Shown here one piece after another: positions 43,455 through 51,803 of a DNA stretch of 64,000 bases; the stretch's first letter is position 1, and the number at the start of each line of letters is the position of its first letter. The DNA lies in contig NZ_AP014680.1 in assembly GCF_000829395.1 (NCBI RefSeq), forward strand, positions 1,984,001-2,048,000. Reading direction: 5' to 3'. The notes under the pieces are model-generated. The model saw nothing but the letters and a program-made list of their open reading frames with translations. It was not told the origin of the DNA and did not search any database. The position numbers and the translations under genes are program-made. Source of the stretch: Paucilactobacillus hokkaidonensis JCM 18461 (GTDB taxonomy: Bacteria > Bacillota > Bacilli > Lactobacillales > Lactobacillaceae).

Positions 43455-46061
43455 CTATTTTTCTACATTAGTTCCATCAAAATCATCAATCATAATCTGT
43501 TTTAAATCTGCAATCAATGGTTCCTTTGGATTAGCAGTTGTACATTGATCCTCATATGCTAGTTCAGCCATCTTATCAACTGACTTGTCAAAATCAGCTT
43601 TTTTAACACCGTTAGCCTTCAAGCTAAGTTCAACTCCAACTGAGTGAGCTAAGTTGATGAATTTCTGTACTAAACCTTCGACCAATTCTTCATCAGTCGT
43701 TCCTTGCACTCCAACGTAGCGAGCCAAGTCAGCATAATCTTTATTAGCACGGAAGTACTCGTACTTAGGCCATGCTTGCAATTTACGTGGTTCTGAAGCG
43801 TTATAACGAACTACGTGTGGATATGTGATTGCGATACATAGACCGTGGTCTAACCCGAATTCTCCACCTAACTTATGGGCGACAGAATGGTTAATTCCTA
43901 AGAATGCATTTCCAAATGCCATCCCAGCTAACGTTGAAGCGTTATGCATTTCTTCGCGAGCATGTGCATCCCCATTATATGAGGCCGTCAAGTTGTCAAA
44001 GACTAACTTAGCAGCTTGTAATGACCATGGACGGGTGTAATCTGATGCTAATGCTGAAACAAACGATTCAGTCGCATGTGTCAATACATCCAAACCAGAA
44101 TAAGCCACGGTTCTCTTTGGTACAGTCTCAATAAATTGAGAATCAACAATTGCAACGTCTGGTGTTAGAGCATAGTCTGCCAAAGGATATTTGACGTGGG
44201 TCTTACTGTCAGTAATCACAGCAAATGGTGTGACTTCTGAACCAGTTCCTGATGTTGTTGGAATTGCCACAAATTGTGCCTTCTCAGCACATTCTAGTTT
44301 GTAAGTTCGTTTCCGGATGTCCAAGAACTTCTGTTTAGCACCGAAGAAACTTGATTCTGGATGCTCGTAGAATAACCACATTGCCTTGGCAGCATCTAAT
44401 GGTGAGCCACCACCCAGAGCGATAATTGTATCTGGTTGGAATTCACGAATTTGGTTCAATCCACGCTTAACAGTGTCCGTTGATGGATCTGGTTCAATAT
44501 CTGAAAAGATTTCGTACTGAATTTGGTTACCGTTTGGCCGACGTTTCAGTTCGTTAACAACGATGTCAGCGTAACCGTACTTAACCATGCTTGGTCCAGT
44601 AATCAACATTACTTTATTGATGCCTTCCATATCTTCAAGATAACGAACAGATGTCTTTTCGAAGTAAACCTTAGGTAATTTTACCCACTGCATATTATTT
44701 CGCCGCTTTGCAATAGTTTTGACGTTCAATAAATCAAATGATGAAACGTTATGTGAAATGGAATTCTTACCCCATGATCCAGTTCCTAATGTTAATGAAG
44801 GAATCATTTCGTTATACATGTTACCAATTCCACCTAAAGCAGATGGAGTATTAACGATCACACGACTAGCCTTCATCTTCAAACCAAACTTAAGAATCAA
44901 GTCATCATCTTCAGATTGGATCGCAGCAGTATGGCCTAATCCACCAAAGTGCAATAAATCATCACAAATTTGGAATGCTTCTGCTTGTGTCTTGGCGTGA
45001 TACATTGCTAATACTGGTGACAATTTTTCACGTGACAATGGTTGTTGTGGCCCAACACCAGTAATCTCAGCGACTAAAATCTTAGTATCTGCTGGTACTT
45101 TGATTCCTGCTAGTTCAGCAATTTTAACTGGCGACATTCCGGCAATTGGTCCTTTGATCCCACCACGTTTTGAATCAAACATAGCATCAGATAATGCCTT
45201 TTGATCTTTTTTAGCAACGAAGAAAGCTTTATGCGCTTTAAATTCAGCTTTTACTTCATCATAGATCACATCATCAACGACGGCACTGTTTTCAGAAGCA
45301 CAAACCATTCCATTATCAAATGTTTTTGAAAGTAAAATATCATTCACAGCTCGCTTGATTCTGGCTGTTTTTTCAATATAAACTGGACCATTACCAGGAC
45401 CAACACCCAACGCTGGTTTACCAGTTGAGTATGCTGCTTTAACCATTCCAGGACCACCAGTAGCTAATACGCTGGCAACACCATCGTTATTAATCAATGA
45501 AGTTGTTGCTTCTAAGCTTGGTTCCTCAATCCACTGAATGATATTTTCTGGGGCTCCGGCTTTAACGGCGGCATCTAATAAAATTTTGGCTGCTGCAACA
45601 CTAGAACTTTGTGCCTGTGGATGAAAGGCAAATATGATTGGGTTTCTTGTCTTAACAGCAATTAATGATTTAAAAATTGTTGTTGAAGTTGGGTTGGTAA
45701 CTGGTGTAATTCCAGCAATCACTCCCAGTGGTTCTGCAACCGTAATTAATTGACGTTCTTTGTCATCTTTGATTACTCCGACAGTTTTATCGTGAGCAAT
45801 TGAATGCCAAATATATTCTGAGGCATAGATATTTTTAACGGCTTTGTCTTCAATTACGCCACGACCAGTTTCTTCAAATGCTAACTTAGCAAGCAACATA
45901 TGTTTGTCCAAAGCTGCCATGGCCATTTGGTGCACAATATTATCAATTGTTTCTTGATCGTAATTATCTAGTTTGTCTAAAGCTACATGTCCAGCAGCCA
46001 CTAATTTTTCAATTGATTCGTCTAAGTTATTAACTTCTTTTGTTTTGGGTTCTTTAATCAT
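43455..46061 (-). CDS. adhE: Bifunctional acetaldehyde-CoA/alcohol dehydrogenase
   Basis: An 868-residue AdhE. The N-terminal CoA-acylating aldehyde dehydrogenase (about 1-440) has the catalytic cysteine in NGMVCASENSAV. The C-terminal iron alcohol dehydrogenase (about 450-868) has GGGSPLDAAK and the iron-binding histidines of HKLGGEFGLDHGLC. Turns acetyl-CoA to ethanol while oxidising two NADH, the redox outlet in heterolactic sugar use. ATG 46061 is chosen because GGAGGG precedes it; the ATG at 46076 overlaps that site. Rex and cre sites upstream fit redox and carbon control. Confidence 0.94.
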   Translation of the reverse strand: MIKEPKTKEVNNLDESIEKLVAAGHVALDKLDNYDQETIDNIVHQMAMAALDKHMLLAKLAFEETGRGVIEDKAVKNIYASEYIWHSIAHDKTVGVIKDDKERQLITVAEPLGVIAGITPVTNPTSTTIFKSLIAVKTRNPIIFAFHPQAQSSSVAAAKILLDAAVKAGAPENIIQWIEEPSLEATTSLINNDGVASVLATGGPGMVKAAYSTGKPALGVGPGNGPVYIEKTARIKRAVNDILLSKTFDNGMVCASENSAVVDDVIYDEVKAEFKAHKAFFVAKKDQKALSDAMFDSKRGGIKGPIAGMSPVKIAELAGIKVPADTKILVAEITGVGPQQPLSREKLSPVLAMYHAKTQAEAFQICDDLLHFGGLGHTAAIQSEDDDLILKFGLKMKASRVIVNTPSALGGIGNMYNEMIPSLTLGTGSWGKNSISHNVSSFDLLNVKTIAKRRNNMQWVKLPKVYFEKTSVRYLEDMEGINKVMLITGPSMVKYGYADIVVNELKRRPNGNQIQYEIFSDIEPDPSTDTVKRGLNQIREFQPDTIIALGGGSPLDAAKAMWLFYEHPESSFFGAKQKFLDIRKRTYKLECAEKAQFVAIPTTSGTGSEVTPFAVITDSKTHVKYPLADYALTPDVAIVDSQFIETVPKRTVAYSGLDVLTHATESFVSALASDYTRPWSLQAAKLVFDNLTASYNGDAHAREEMHNASTLAGMAFGNAFLGINHSVAHKLGGEFGLDHGLCIAITYPHVVRYNASEPRKLQAWPKYEYFRANKDYADLARYVGVQGTTDEELVEGLVQKFINLAHSVGVELSLKANGVKKADFDKSVDKMAELAYEDQCTTANPKEPLIADLKQIMIDDFDGTNVEK

Positions 46062-46090
46062 TTCAATTCCCTCCATGTCCGATAAACAAT

Positions 46091-46141
46091 TTGTTAACTA
46101 ATTCACAATTGCTATTATATATCATTCTCAAATTTTGTAAA
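46091..46141 (-). promoter_or_regulatory. adhE promoter with Rex box
   Basis: TTTACA (46141-46136) and TATAAT (46119-46114) are 16 bases apart on the minus strand. TTGTTAACTAATTCACAA (46091-46108) matches the Rex operator TTGTGAA-N4-TTCACAA with one mismatch and covers the start point. Rex would block adhE until NADH rises. Confidence 0.75.
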
Positions 46142-46264
46142 GGGCTTTAATTTAATAATTTTTAAATTGATTTGTGGCCCTATAAATCAGCGTATTAATT
46201 TCACAAACGAGATTATTAGAGTAATCTACATTTGTTTTAACACCTTGTGAATCTTTTAACTAAT

Positions 46265-46278
46265 TGTAACCGTTTTCA
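46265..46278. promoter_or_regulatory. cre site upstream of adhE (proximal)
   Basis: TGTAACCGTTTTCA fits the cre consensus TGWAANCGNTNWCA at every position; about 135 bases upstream of the adhE promoter. Confidence 0.65.
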
Positions 46279-46341
46279 TTATTCCTTAAATTTATTTCTA
46301 ACAATTTAAATTTTTTTGTCTTATTTATCTAAACTGTTTTT

Positions 46342-46355
46342 TGTAAGCGCTTACT
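46342..46355. promoter_or_regulatory. cre site upstream of adhE (distal)
   Basis: TGTAAGCGCTTACT differs from the ideal palindromic cre by one base. The rest of the roughly 420-base gap between adhE and the HigA-like gene is AT-rich with no further gene visible. Confidence 0.65.
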
Positions 46356-46484
46356 TAATTGGGTTATTTTTTCATTCAACATCCCTACATCAATTATTGT
46401 TTTATAATACTGTCTTCCTCCTGTACTTACCCAAAAAAATAATGTCACCTCCGAATTGGAAATGGCATTATTAGTCACTGATAA

Positions 46485-47597
46485 TCATGCATTATTATTA
46501 AAAATAATTTTATATCTTTGTTTGTCAGAGTTTAGATGGTCAAATGGAACATACTTGTCTCTTTGCAATCGACCAATTACAATTCCAGGTTGAATGGCTA
46601 TTTTATTGGCAAAAGTTTCAACTGTATGATATGAAAAATCTTGTTTGGCCACAAATTTATTATATTCATCTTGATCAATTAAATAGTTCTGAGCAAAATT
46701 GTCGGCATTCTTTTCTAATAATTGCATATTAAGTGGACTGTCAAGTTCTAATCCCTTTTCAGATGTAACAATAATATGTCCTTTTTTTTGTTGAAAAATA
46801 TGCTTAATTTCATGAAATAGTGCAAACCAAAATAAATCAGCTGATTTTCTCCTATCATTGATAGCAAGCAATACCTTATCATTTCCAAGCCATTTAACAG
46901 CTCCATTGATGCCACAGTTTTTTAAATTAGGGATAATCACAAATGCAACGCCAGCATGTTTAAAAATATCCTCTAACTTAGGAAGAAAATTCTCAGGATT
47001 CTCCATTGTCATGCTTCTAATCACAGAAAGTTGTGCCTTTAAATAGCTAAGATTGATAGAATCCACTTTTTGTAAATTGCCTAAATTTAAGGCTGTTTGC
47101 ACCCATGCATTTGCATTAATAGTATTTTTAGTCTTTACCTCACCAATAGAGGTCTTGTATTGAACTAAAAAATCAGACTTCTCCAACACCTCAAGAGAGG
47201 ATATGCGTAAGAATTTTTTCAGTTCATCAACCTTTTCTGAAAGCTTACTGGTTTGCTTAACGAGTCCATTCCGACTCCAAAATGCATAATCCATTTGCTG
47301 TAATATTAATTTCTCTTCCTCAAGTTGTTTCTCTTTATCTATTTTATCCTTTGTTTCCAAATACTTATTATTGAGATTTTTCCAAAGGATGGGCGAAGTT
47401 CCTAACACTAACGCCAGTTTATCAGCCATGTCATTATCCACATTCATTTGTCCATTTACAAGATAACTGACAGTTTTCTCTGATATATTTAACCTTTCAG
47501 CTAGTTCGCTTTGCTTCATTCCTTGATAGTTCAGATACTCCTTAACATAATACCCTGGATGAAAGGCAATCAAATTTTCATTATGTTCTTCATTCAT
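46485..47597 (-). CDS. HigA-like antitoxin fused to ImmA/IrrE metallopeptidase domain
   Basis: A 370-residue two-domain protein. Residues 10-75 are an XRE helix-turn-helix of the HigA class (HPGYYVKEYLNYQGMKQSELAERLNISEKTVSYLVNGQ). The C-terminal half carries HEIKH at 262-266 within FALFHEIKHIFQQKKGH, the zinc motif of ImmA/IrrE peptidases. A helical linker (80-135) joins them. It follows the HigB-like gene with an eight-base overlap. The HTH part should bind the palindrome at 47984-48000. The peptidase may cleave repressors or the toxin; this is inference. Confidence 0.82.
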   Translation of the reverse strand: MNEEHNENLIAFHPGYYVKEYLNYQGMKQSELAERLNISEKTVSYLVNGQMNVDNDMADKLALVLGTSPILWKNLNNKYLETKDKIDKEKQLEEEKLILQQMDYAFWSRNGLVKQTSKLSEKVDELKKFLRISSLEVLEKSDFLVQYKTSIGEVKTKNTINANAWVQTALNLGNLQKVDSINLSYLKAQLSVIRSMTMENPENFLPKLEDIFKHAGVAFVIIPNLKNCGINGAVKWLGNDKVLLAINDRRKSADLFWFALFHEIKHIFQQKKGHIIVTSEKGLELDSPLNMQLLEKNADNFAQNYLIDQDEYNKFVAKQDFSYHTVETFANKIAIQPGIVIGRLQRDKYVPFDHLNSDKQRYKIIFNNNA

Positions 47598-47952
47598 AGT
47601 GTTTTGACACCTCCTCAATTCGTATCACATCTATACTCTTGTAAAAACAAATTAAATTGTTTTCACTGTCTATCGTAGGATCTTCGTTATCATCTAATGG
47701 CCGTACTATTAGTCGATAACTACTAGACCTGCCACCTATGTCTAATGCATATAACCCTTTTTTGGTACCCAAAAGTTTATGCAAATTATAAATCATAAGA
47801 GCATTGATATCTTGTAATGAAGATGAATTTTCCAAAATATTTATTAGTCCCAGAAGAGCAATTGCCGTTCTCTGGTCAAACAATCTCTTAGCTTTTTTTA
47901 GATCAGTACATTGCTTCTCTACGGTTTTAGTTTTATATTTTAGGTCGATTAT
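47590..47952 (-). CDS. HigB-like killer toxin with no standard start codon
   Basis: Homology to the HigB/killer family extends upstream of any ATG, GTG or TTG. The frame reads IIDLKYKTKTVEKQCTDLKK before RLFDQRT and continues to LLGTKKGLYALDIGG, SSYRLIVRP and IRIEEVSKHYE. The first usable codon is ATA at 47952, with GGTGGTGG just before it and the promoter about 30 bases upstream. Either translation begins at a rare ATA/ATC codon or an ancestral ATG has been lost and the toxin is silent. An internal TTG at 47883 would drop the conserved N-terminus. Overlaps the antitoxin-peptidase gene by eight bases. Confidence 0.6.
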   Translation of the reverse strand: MIDLKYKTKTVEKQCTDLKKAKRLFDQRTAIALLGLINILENSSSLQDINALMIYNLHKLLGTKKGLYALDIGGRSSSYRLIVRPLDDNEDPTIDSENNLICFYKSIDVIRIEEVSKHYE

Positions 47953-47981
47953 CTGCCACCACCAATAATAATTTCAAATTA

Positions 47982-48010
47982 ATCTTACCATTTTGGTAAG
48001 ACTTTTTCAA
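47982..48010 (-). promoter_or_regulatory. higBA promoter with operator in the spacer
   Basis: TTGAAA (48010-48005) and TAAGAT (47987-47982) are 17 bases apart on the minus strand. The inverted repeat CTTACC-N5-GGTAAG (47984-48000) fills the spacer and overlaps the -10, a typical autoregulatory site for a HigA protein. Confidence 0.7.
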
Positions 48011-48134
48011 CTAGATTGTTTTTGAATTTACTAAAATTGAATATATAACTTTCTTGCTATACAATACATACACGTTGAATATGAAGAACAGTTAATAATT
48101 CGACCAATTAATTTCACTGAAGGGAATGGTATAA

Positions 48135-48401
48135 ATGAAAACATGGGAGAATATTGAAAAAAACCAAACCAATATTTCTACTGAAGAAAATGACAGTATT
48201 AAAACAATGGCTTATCTATATTCACGGCGAATTGCACTAAACATCTCACAGCAAGATTTTGCAACCACAATTGGAATGAAGCAACCACAACTAGCAAAAT
48301 TAGAACAGCTTGAGACAGTACCAACACTAAAAACTCTAAACAAGTACGCTAATGGTCTGGGACTTCATGTGTCATTGGTATTAACTCCTTTAAAAGCATA
48401 A
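48135..48401 (+). CDS. XRE-family DNA-binding protein (orphan HigA-like antitoxin)
   Basis: An 88-residue protein with one HTH_XRE domain at about 30-80 (RIALNISQQDFATTIGMKQPQLAKLEQLETVPTLKTLNKYANGLG). Size and C-terminus LHVSLVLTPL resemble antitoxins of RelE/HigB pairs, but no toxin gene adjoins it. It is divergent from higBA, sharing a 182-base intergenic region, so it could regulate that system or be a leftover antitoxin. AAGGGAATGGTATAA precedes the ATG. Confidence 0.75.
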   Translation: MKTWENIEKNQTNISTEENDSIKTMAYLYSRRIALNISQQDFATTIGMKQPQLAKLEQLETVPTLKTLNKYANGLGLHVSLVLTPLKA

Positions 48402-48428
48402 CCTGATCGAAACTAATTTTGCAAAAAG

Positions 48429-48456
48429 CACCCAGACCGTTACATCAGTCTGGGTG
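48429..48456. terminator. Terminator between XRE and DUF1836 genes
   Basis: CACCCAGAC and GTCTGGGTG form a perfect nine-base stem. The T run is better on the minus strand (GCTTTTTGC), so it mainly ends the DUF1836 transcript. Confidence 0.7.
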
Positions 48457-48503
48457 TTAGTGTCTAACTATTTTATTATTCAGCAGCCAAAATCAACTGC
48501 CAT

Positions 48504-49037
48504 TTACTTTTTGCTCACGTCCTTGATAACCTGAGGCTTACCAGTTTTTTCCATTATTCGGAGCAGCTCTTCTGCCTTTAGTTTTGTAATCACACTTTCA
48601 ACCGCCACTTCCATCAGGTTTTCGTTGATTGATTTAACCTGACTATCTGTCACTGGCTTTCTCTGTAATCGGGCCATTAACAGCTCCACAAAGTGATCAT
48701 AAGCTTGTTTGGGATATTTTCGCAACGTGATTTGATCCATCGCTGAACGAATCACATCAATTGGAAAGGTTGCTTTAAGCAAACTGATCACAATAATATC
48801 TGCAATGTGCATCACCTGATACTTTTTCTTGATTGGTGCCAAAATAGCTTTGTGCTTAACATAGTTGTTAATCATTGCCGGCGTCACTAGATCGAGGTCC
48901 AAAGACCCAATCAAATTGTTCACGTATGCCACTACCTGATCCATATACAAATCAAAGTTTGGCAATTCATCCCATTTTGGTAAATTAATTTTGGCGAGGG
49001 AATCCTCCCATCGCTGATATTCATTCATCGCATCCAT
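48504..49037 (-). CDS. DUF1836 domain protein
   Basis: A 177-residue protein that I recognise as DUF1836, found in Firmicutes. The N-terminal half (LDLDLVTPAMINNYVKHKAILAPIKKKYQVMHIADIIVISLLK) looks like a MerR-type winged helix. A DNA-binding role is therefore plausible but unproven. ATG 49037 follows GAGGTGG by five bases. Single gene; an ISLre2 element inserted about 60 bases upstream may have displaced its promoter. Confidence 0.72.
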   Translation of the reverse strand: MDAMNEYQRWEDSLAKINLPKWDELPNFDLYMDQVVAYVNNLIGSLDLDLVTPAMINNYVKHKAILAPIKKKYQVMHIADIIVISLLKATFPIDVIRSAMDQITLRKYPKQAYDHFVELLMARLQRKPVTDSQVKSINENLMEVAVESVITKLKAEELLRIMEKTGKPQVIKDVSKK

Positions 49038-49194
49038 AATATCCACCTCATTTATTTAATCTTATGGTAACGCATTCATCTAGTTTTGTAAACTAGATGA
49101 TCTGTTTTGTATGTGTCAAGTTTTCCTAGATACCTTTTATTCGACTTAATATTTATACATCCGAATTAACGGGAGTATGCTTTTGCCATTGCCC

Positions 49195-50550
49195 CTATGG
49201 GGCTACTTGTTGATGAATCAATGGATTATTATCAATTAAGACAGTAATATTACCAATTTTAACGCCTATGTGATGTGAACGTATTTTTCGGTTTAAATCT
49301 GTGAATCTAATTGATTTAATTGACTCGAGAGATACTTCAATTTTAAGTTCTCTTAGCCTTCTTAATCCTGATGATAGATCTTGATTAAGATGACTGTTAA
49401 CTCTTGCTAGTATGAGAACTAACATAGCTTGTAATCCTTCTTTAGACCAACTCTTACCCTGCTTTTTTAAGCGGTAGGTGAAAGCTCTGTGTGAGCTCTC
49501 AGCTGAGCCTAATTTGCCCATATATTTATAACCGCGATCTTTAGGACGTTTGATATATTTCCAATTACGGCTTAGATAATGTCTTAATTTGGTCAACTTT
49601 TCGGAATCTTTTCCAATTGTAATTTGTGATTCAAAAGTATCTAAAATAGCCGCTAATTGGTTCAAATTATGTCCTCTAATAGCTGCTGTAGCCTTTCTAC
49701 TTAACGGGTTTTGTAGACCGATGGTCTGCTCGAATTTTCGAATAAAGTGATACCGATCAATTACATACTCAACTTTTTTTGCCCCAGGAACTAATTCGCG
49801 CATACTGATGGGATCATATCCAGGACCGGCATCACTTGCTAAAAACACTACCATTTCGCTTAATTTATAATGTGCTTCCAGATAATCACAAACTTGTTTT
49901 CGTGCTTTTAAATGATTAGTTTCAACAAATTCACGCTTATTTACTGGACCAGCATTAGTGGATTCGTATACCTTATAATGATGCACAGAAACCCGTTGCT
50001 TACCACGTTCTCGGACTTCAAAAGCATCTCCTTCAATTACTAAATTATCCACTTTTTTACGATGAACAATTTCTTTATCAAGTGTTTCTTCCTCGACAGC
50101 AACGATGTCGGCCATCTCTCTAACGATTTTGTCGACTGCCCATGCACTAATATCAGTCTGACTGGCAAGGTTAATCATATCCGCTGTGTTTCTCATGGTA
50201 GTCATTTGACCAATCTTACTAACAACACTTTTGAAATATGGTGAAAACCTTTTTCGCGACGCAAGTTTTAAATGTGTATCCAGTGGAAAATAATTGGTTC
50301 CATCTGTCTTCCTATAGCATCTACGTTCAAATGAAACAGCACCAAACATAAAATTGATTGTTCGTGGTTGTCGGTTAATAAAGGTATGGTCACTTGGAAT
50401 CTGAGAAACTAACGTTTCGTCTAGTTGAATTAAGTATTTAGATACAATTTCTTGAAACATTTCCCGCAAACAACGAATAACTTGTTCCTCCAAATCAAAT
50501 AAACTATCTAAATTCTTCAATGAATCAATAAAATCTGCTAAAATAAACAT
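49195..50550 (-). CDS. ISLre2-family transposase (UPF0236)
   Basis: A 451-residue transposase of the UPF0236/ISLre2 family with the frame complete. Landmarks: FGAVSFERRCYRKTDG near 70, VIEGDAFEVRERG with an acidic residue, ASDAGPGYDP, YVIDRYHFIRKFE, and the C-terminal GKLGSAESSHRAFTYRLKKQGKSWSKEG. The RYHFIRK and final ESSHR blocks are characteristic. Its intact state agrees with the perfect target repeats around the element. Confidence 0.9.
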   Translation of the reverse strand: MFILADFIDSLKNLDSLFDLEEQVIRCLREMFQEIVSKYLIQLDETLVSQIPSDHTFINRQPRTINFMFGAVSFERRCYRKTDGTNYFPLDTHLKLASRKRFSPYFKSVVSKIGQMTTMRNTADMINLASQTDISAWAVDKIVREMADIVAVEEETLDKEIVHRKKVDNLVIEGDAFEVRERGKQRVSVHHYKVYESTNAGPVNKREFVETNHLKARKQVCDYLEAHYKLSEMVVFLASDAGPGYDPISMRELVPGAKKVEYVIDRYHFIRKFEQTIGLQNPLSRKATAAIRGHNLNQLAAILDTFESQITIGKDSEKLTKLRHYLSRNWKYIKRPKDRGYKYMGKLGSAESSHRAFTYRLKKQGKSWSKEGLQAMLVLILARVNSHLNQDLSSGLRRLRELKIEVSLESIKSIRFTDLNRKIRSHHIGVKIGNITVLIDNNPLIHQQVAP

Positions 50551-50557
50551 GAAAGAC

Positions 50558-50602
50558 CTGCATCCTTTCTTTTAATCTTCGTCGATTAAAAGGCTACAGG
50601 TC
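50558..50602 (-). terminator. Hairpin upstream of the transposase gene inside the IS
   Basis: On the minus strand AAGACCTG...CTTTTAATC pairs with GATTAAAAG...CAGGTCTT and ends immediately before the transposase start codon. It may fold in read-through RNA and block translation or transcription, limiting transposition. Confidence 0.6.
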
Positions 50603-50744
50603 TTTTCTTATATATTCAATCTAAAATGAATATTCCTAGAAATATGTTGACCATCTAGGAAAACCTTACACTAACATCTGTTTTGTATGTATACAGCCCG
50701 TCTTGAGAAAAATACTGATGATACCAAGCTAAGAAACTAGTCCC

Positions 50745-50965
50745 TTTGTTGATGCGAGACATTAATCAGCGTCATTGTGGTAATTGTAGTGGCGATTATC
50801 AAGCGATAAAAGCTTGTAATCAAAACTATATGGACACAAAAAAAGCCACCCTCTACAACTTTGACCGGTTGAAGGTGACTTAGCTTCACTGAATACCAGT
50901 CAGCCATTCTTAAGATGGTCTCACTGGAAGGACATGCCAGCTGGCATGTCCTTTTCATTTACAGA
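50745..50965. other. Decayed type I toxin-antitoxin region (holin-like toxin)
   Basis: On the plus strand the frame ETLISVIVVIVVAIIKR-stop (about 50756-50806) looks like the membrane part of a holin-like or Fst-type peptide, but an in-frame stop precedes it and no start is evident. It is followed by AAGCCACC...GGTGACTT, which forms a terminator for an antisense RNA. The perfect palindrome GGACATGCC/GGCATGTCC with a T run follows at 50932-50955. Layout matches bidirectional type I loci. Together with the IS end this accounts for the 470 bases between transposase and peptidase genes. Confidence 0.4.
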
Positions 50966-51019
50966 CTCATTGTAACATGGGATCATGATATTAATAGTGA
51001 TTTGATGAAGCGGTTTTTA

Positions 51020-51721
51020 CTATTTAGGTAGCTTAGCGACATATTGCTCCAACGTCAGGTTATGTTGGTGCATATATTTGGCATTTGCCTTACCAACATA
51101 GCGAAAGTGCCACGACTCATAGTCAATATAGGTTGAACTCTTTCCATTTTTAGGATATCTCAAAATCCAACCATACTTCCATGAATTTTGTTTCAGCCAT
51201 TTTCCTTGATTGGTCTTAGCAAACGCTTGAGTGACATCACTGCCAGCCGCATTTTCGCTCGGCGTCACAAAATCCATTGCTAGTCCGCTCTGATGTTCAC
51301 TTGATCCAGCTGGATTAACTGTTTTCAAAGTTTCTTTCTTAGCCGCTGTTGCGGACATCCCCTTGGCCTCATATTCCGCCACATTACGAGCAATTACACT
51401 TTCTTGATGCTCATATGACCGATAACCAGACCCTCCGACCAACGTAGCACCAGCCTTAGCAGCTCCAGCTCTTAATTCGTTGTAACTAGTCACTACCCGA
51501 GAATCCACCTGCTGACTATTATCAACCGTACTCAACGTCGGCTTAAAGCTCGCACTAATTGTATGCTTGACGTTAACCACTTTTAAATTCCAATCACTTT
51601 GGCGTGCATTTTTTGGTAACTGTGAATCTTTCTGACTTGTTTTTTTAGTAGCACTACAACTGGCTAAGGTCAGCAAAACAATTCCAACCGCAACAATCCG
51701 TATTATCTTTTTTAACCTCAC
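51020..51721 (-). CDS. D-alanyl-D-alanine carboxypeptidase, VanY type (lipoprotein)
   Basis: A 233-residue M15B peptidase with a lipoprotein signal: MRLKKIIRIVAVGIVLLTLASC, lipobox LASC, so anchored on the outer face of the membrane. Zinc motifs SSEHQSGLAMDF (His and Asp) and YESWHFRYVG (His) are intact, and GSGYRS lies before them. Trims the terminal D-Ala from muropeptides, shaping the cell wall. Start is GTG after AAGGACGG. Single gene. Confidence 0.88.
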   Translation of the reverse strand: MRLKKIIRIVAVGIVLLTLASCSATKKTSQKDSQLPKNARQSDWNLKVVNVKHTISASFKPTLSTVDNSQQVDSRVVTSYNELRAGAAKAGATLVGGSGYRSYEHQESVIARNVAEYEAKGMSATAAKKETLKTVNPAGSSEHQSGLAMDFVTPSENAAGSDVTQAFAKTNQGKWLKQNSWKYGWILRYPKNGKSSTYIDYESWHFRYVGKANAKYMHQHNLTLEQYVAKLPK

Positions 51722-51803
51722 AACTAATCCGTCCTTTTTCTCTTACTACAATTAGTCTAGCATGATTGATTGCAGATAAGCCAAAGAAACGACGAATTTA
51801 CTG

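Larger units (their letters stand above)
49109..50675 (-). mobile_element. ISLre2-family insertion sequence (complete)
   Basis: A 1,567-base element with imperfect 23-base inverted ends (19 of 23 match) sharing the core GTTTTCCTAGAT. It is flanked by the direct repeat ATCTGTTTT (49100-49108 and 50676-50684), consistent with a target duplication. The match continues for six more bases, so the exact boundary is uncertain. It contains one intact transposase gene and, upstream of it, a hairpin that could stop incoming transcription. Apparently intact and recent. Confidence 0.82.

Noticed and set aside
50737-50958. 73-aa minus-strand frame as a gene
   Set aside because: No ribosome binding site; it runs through the terminator palindromes of the suspected type I locus in the antisense direction.
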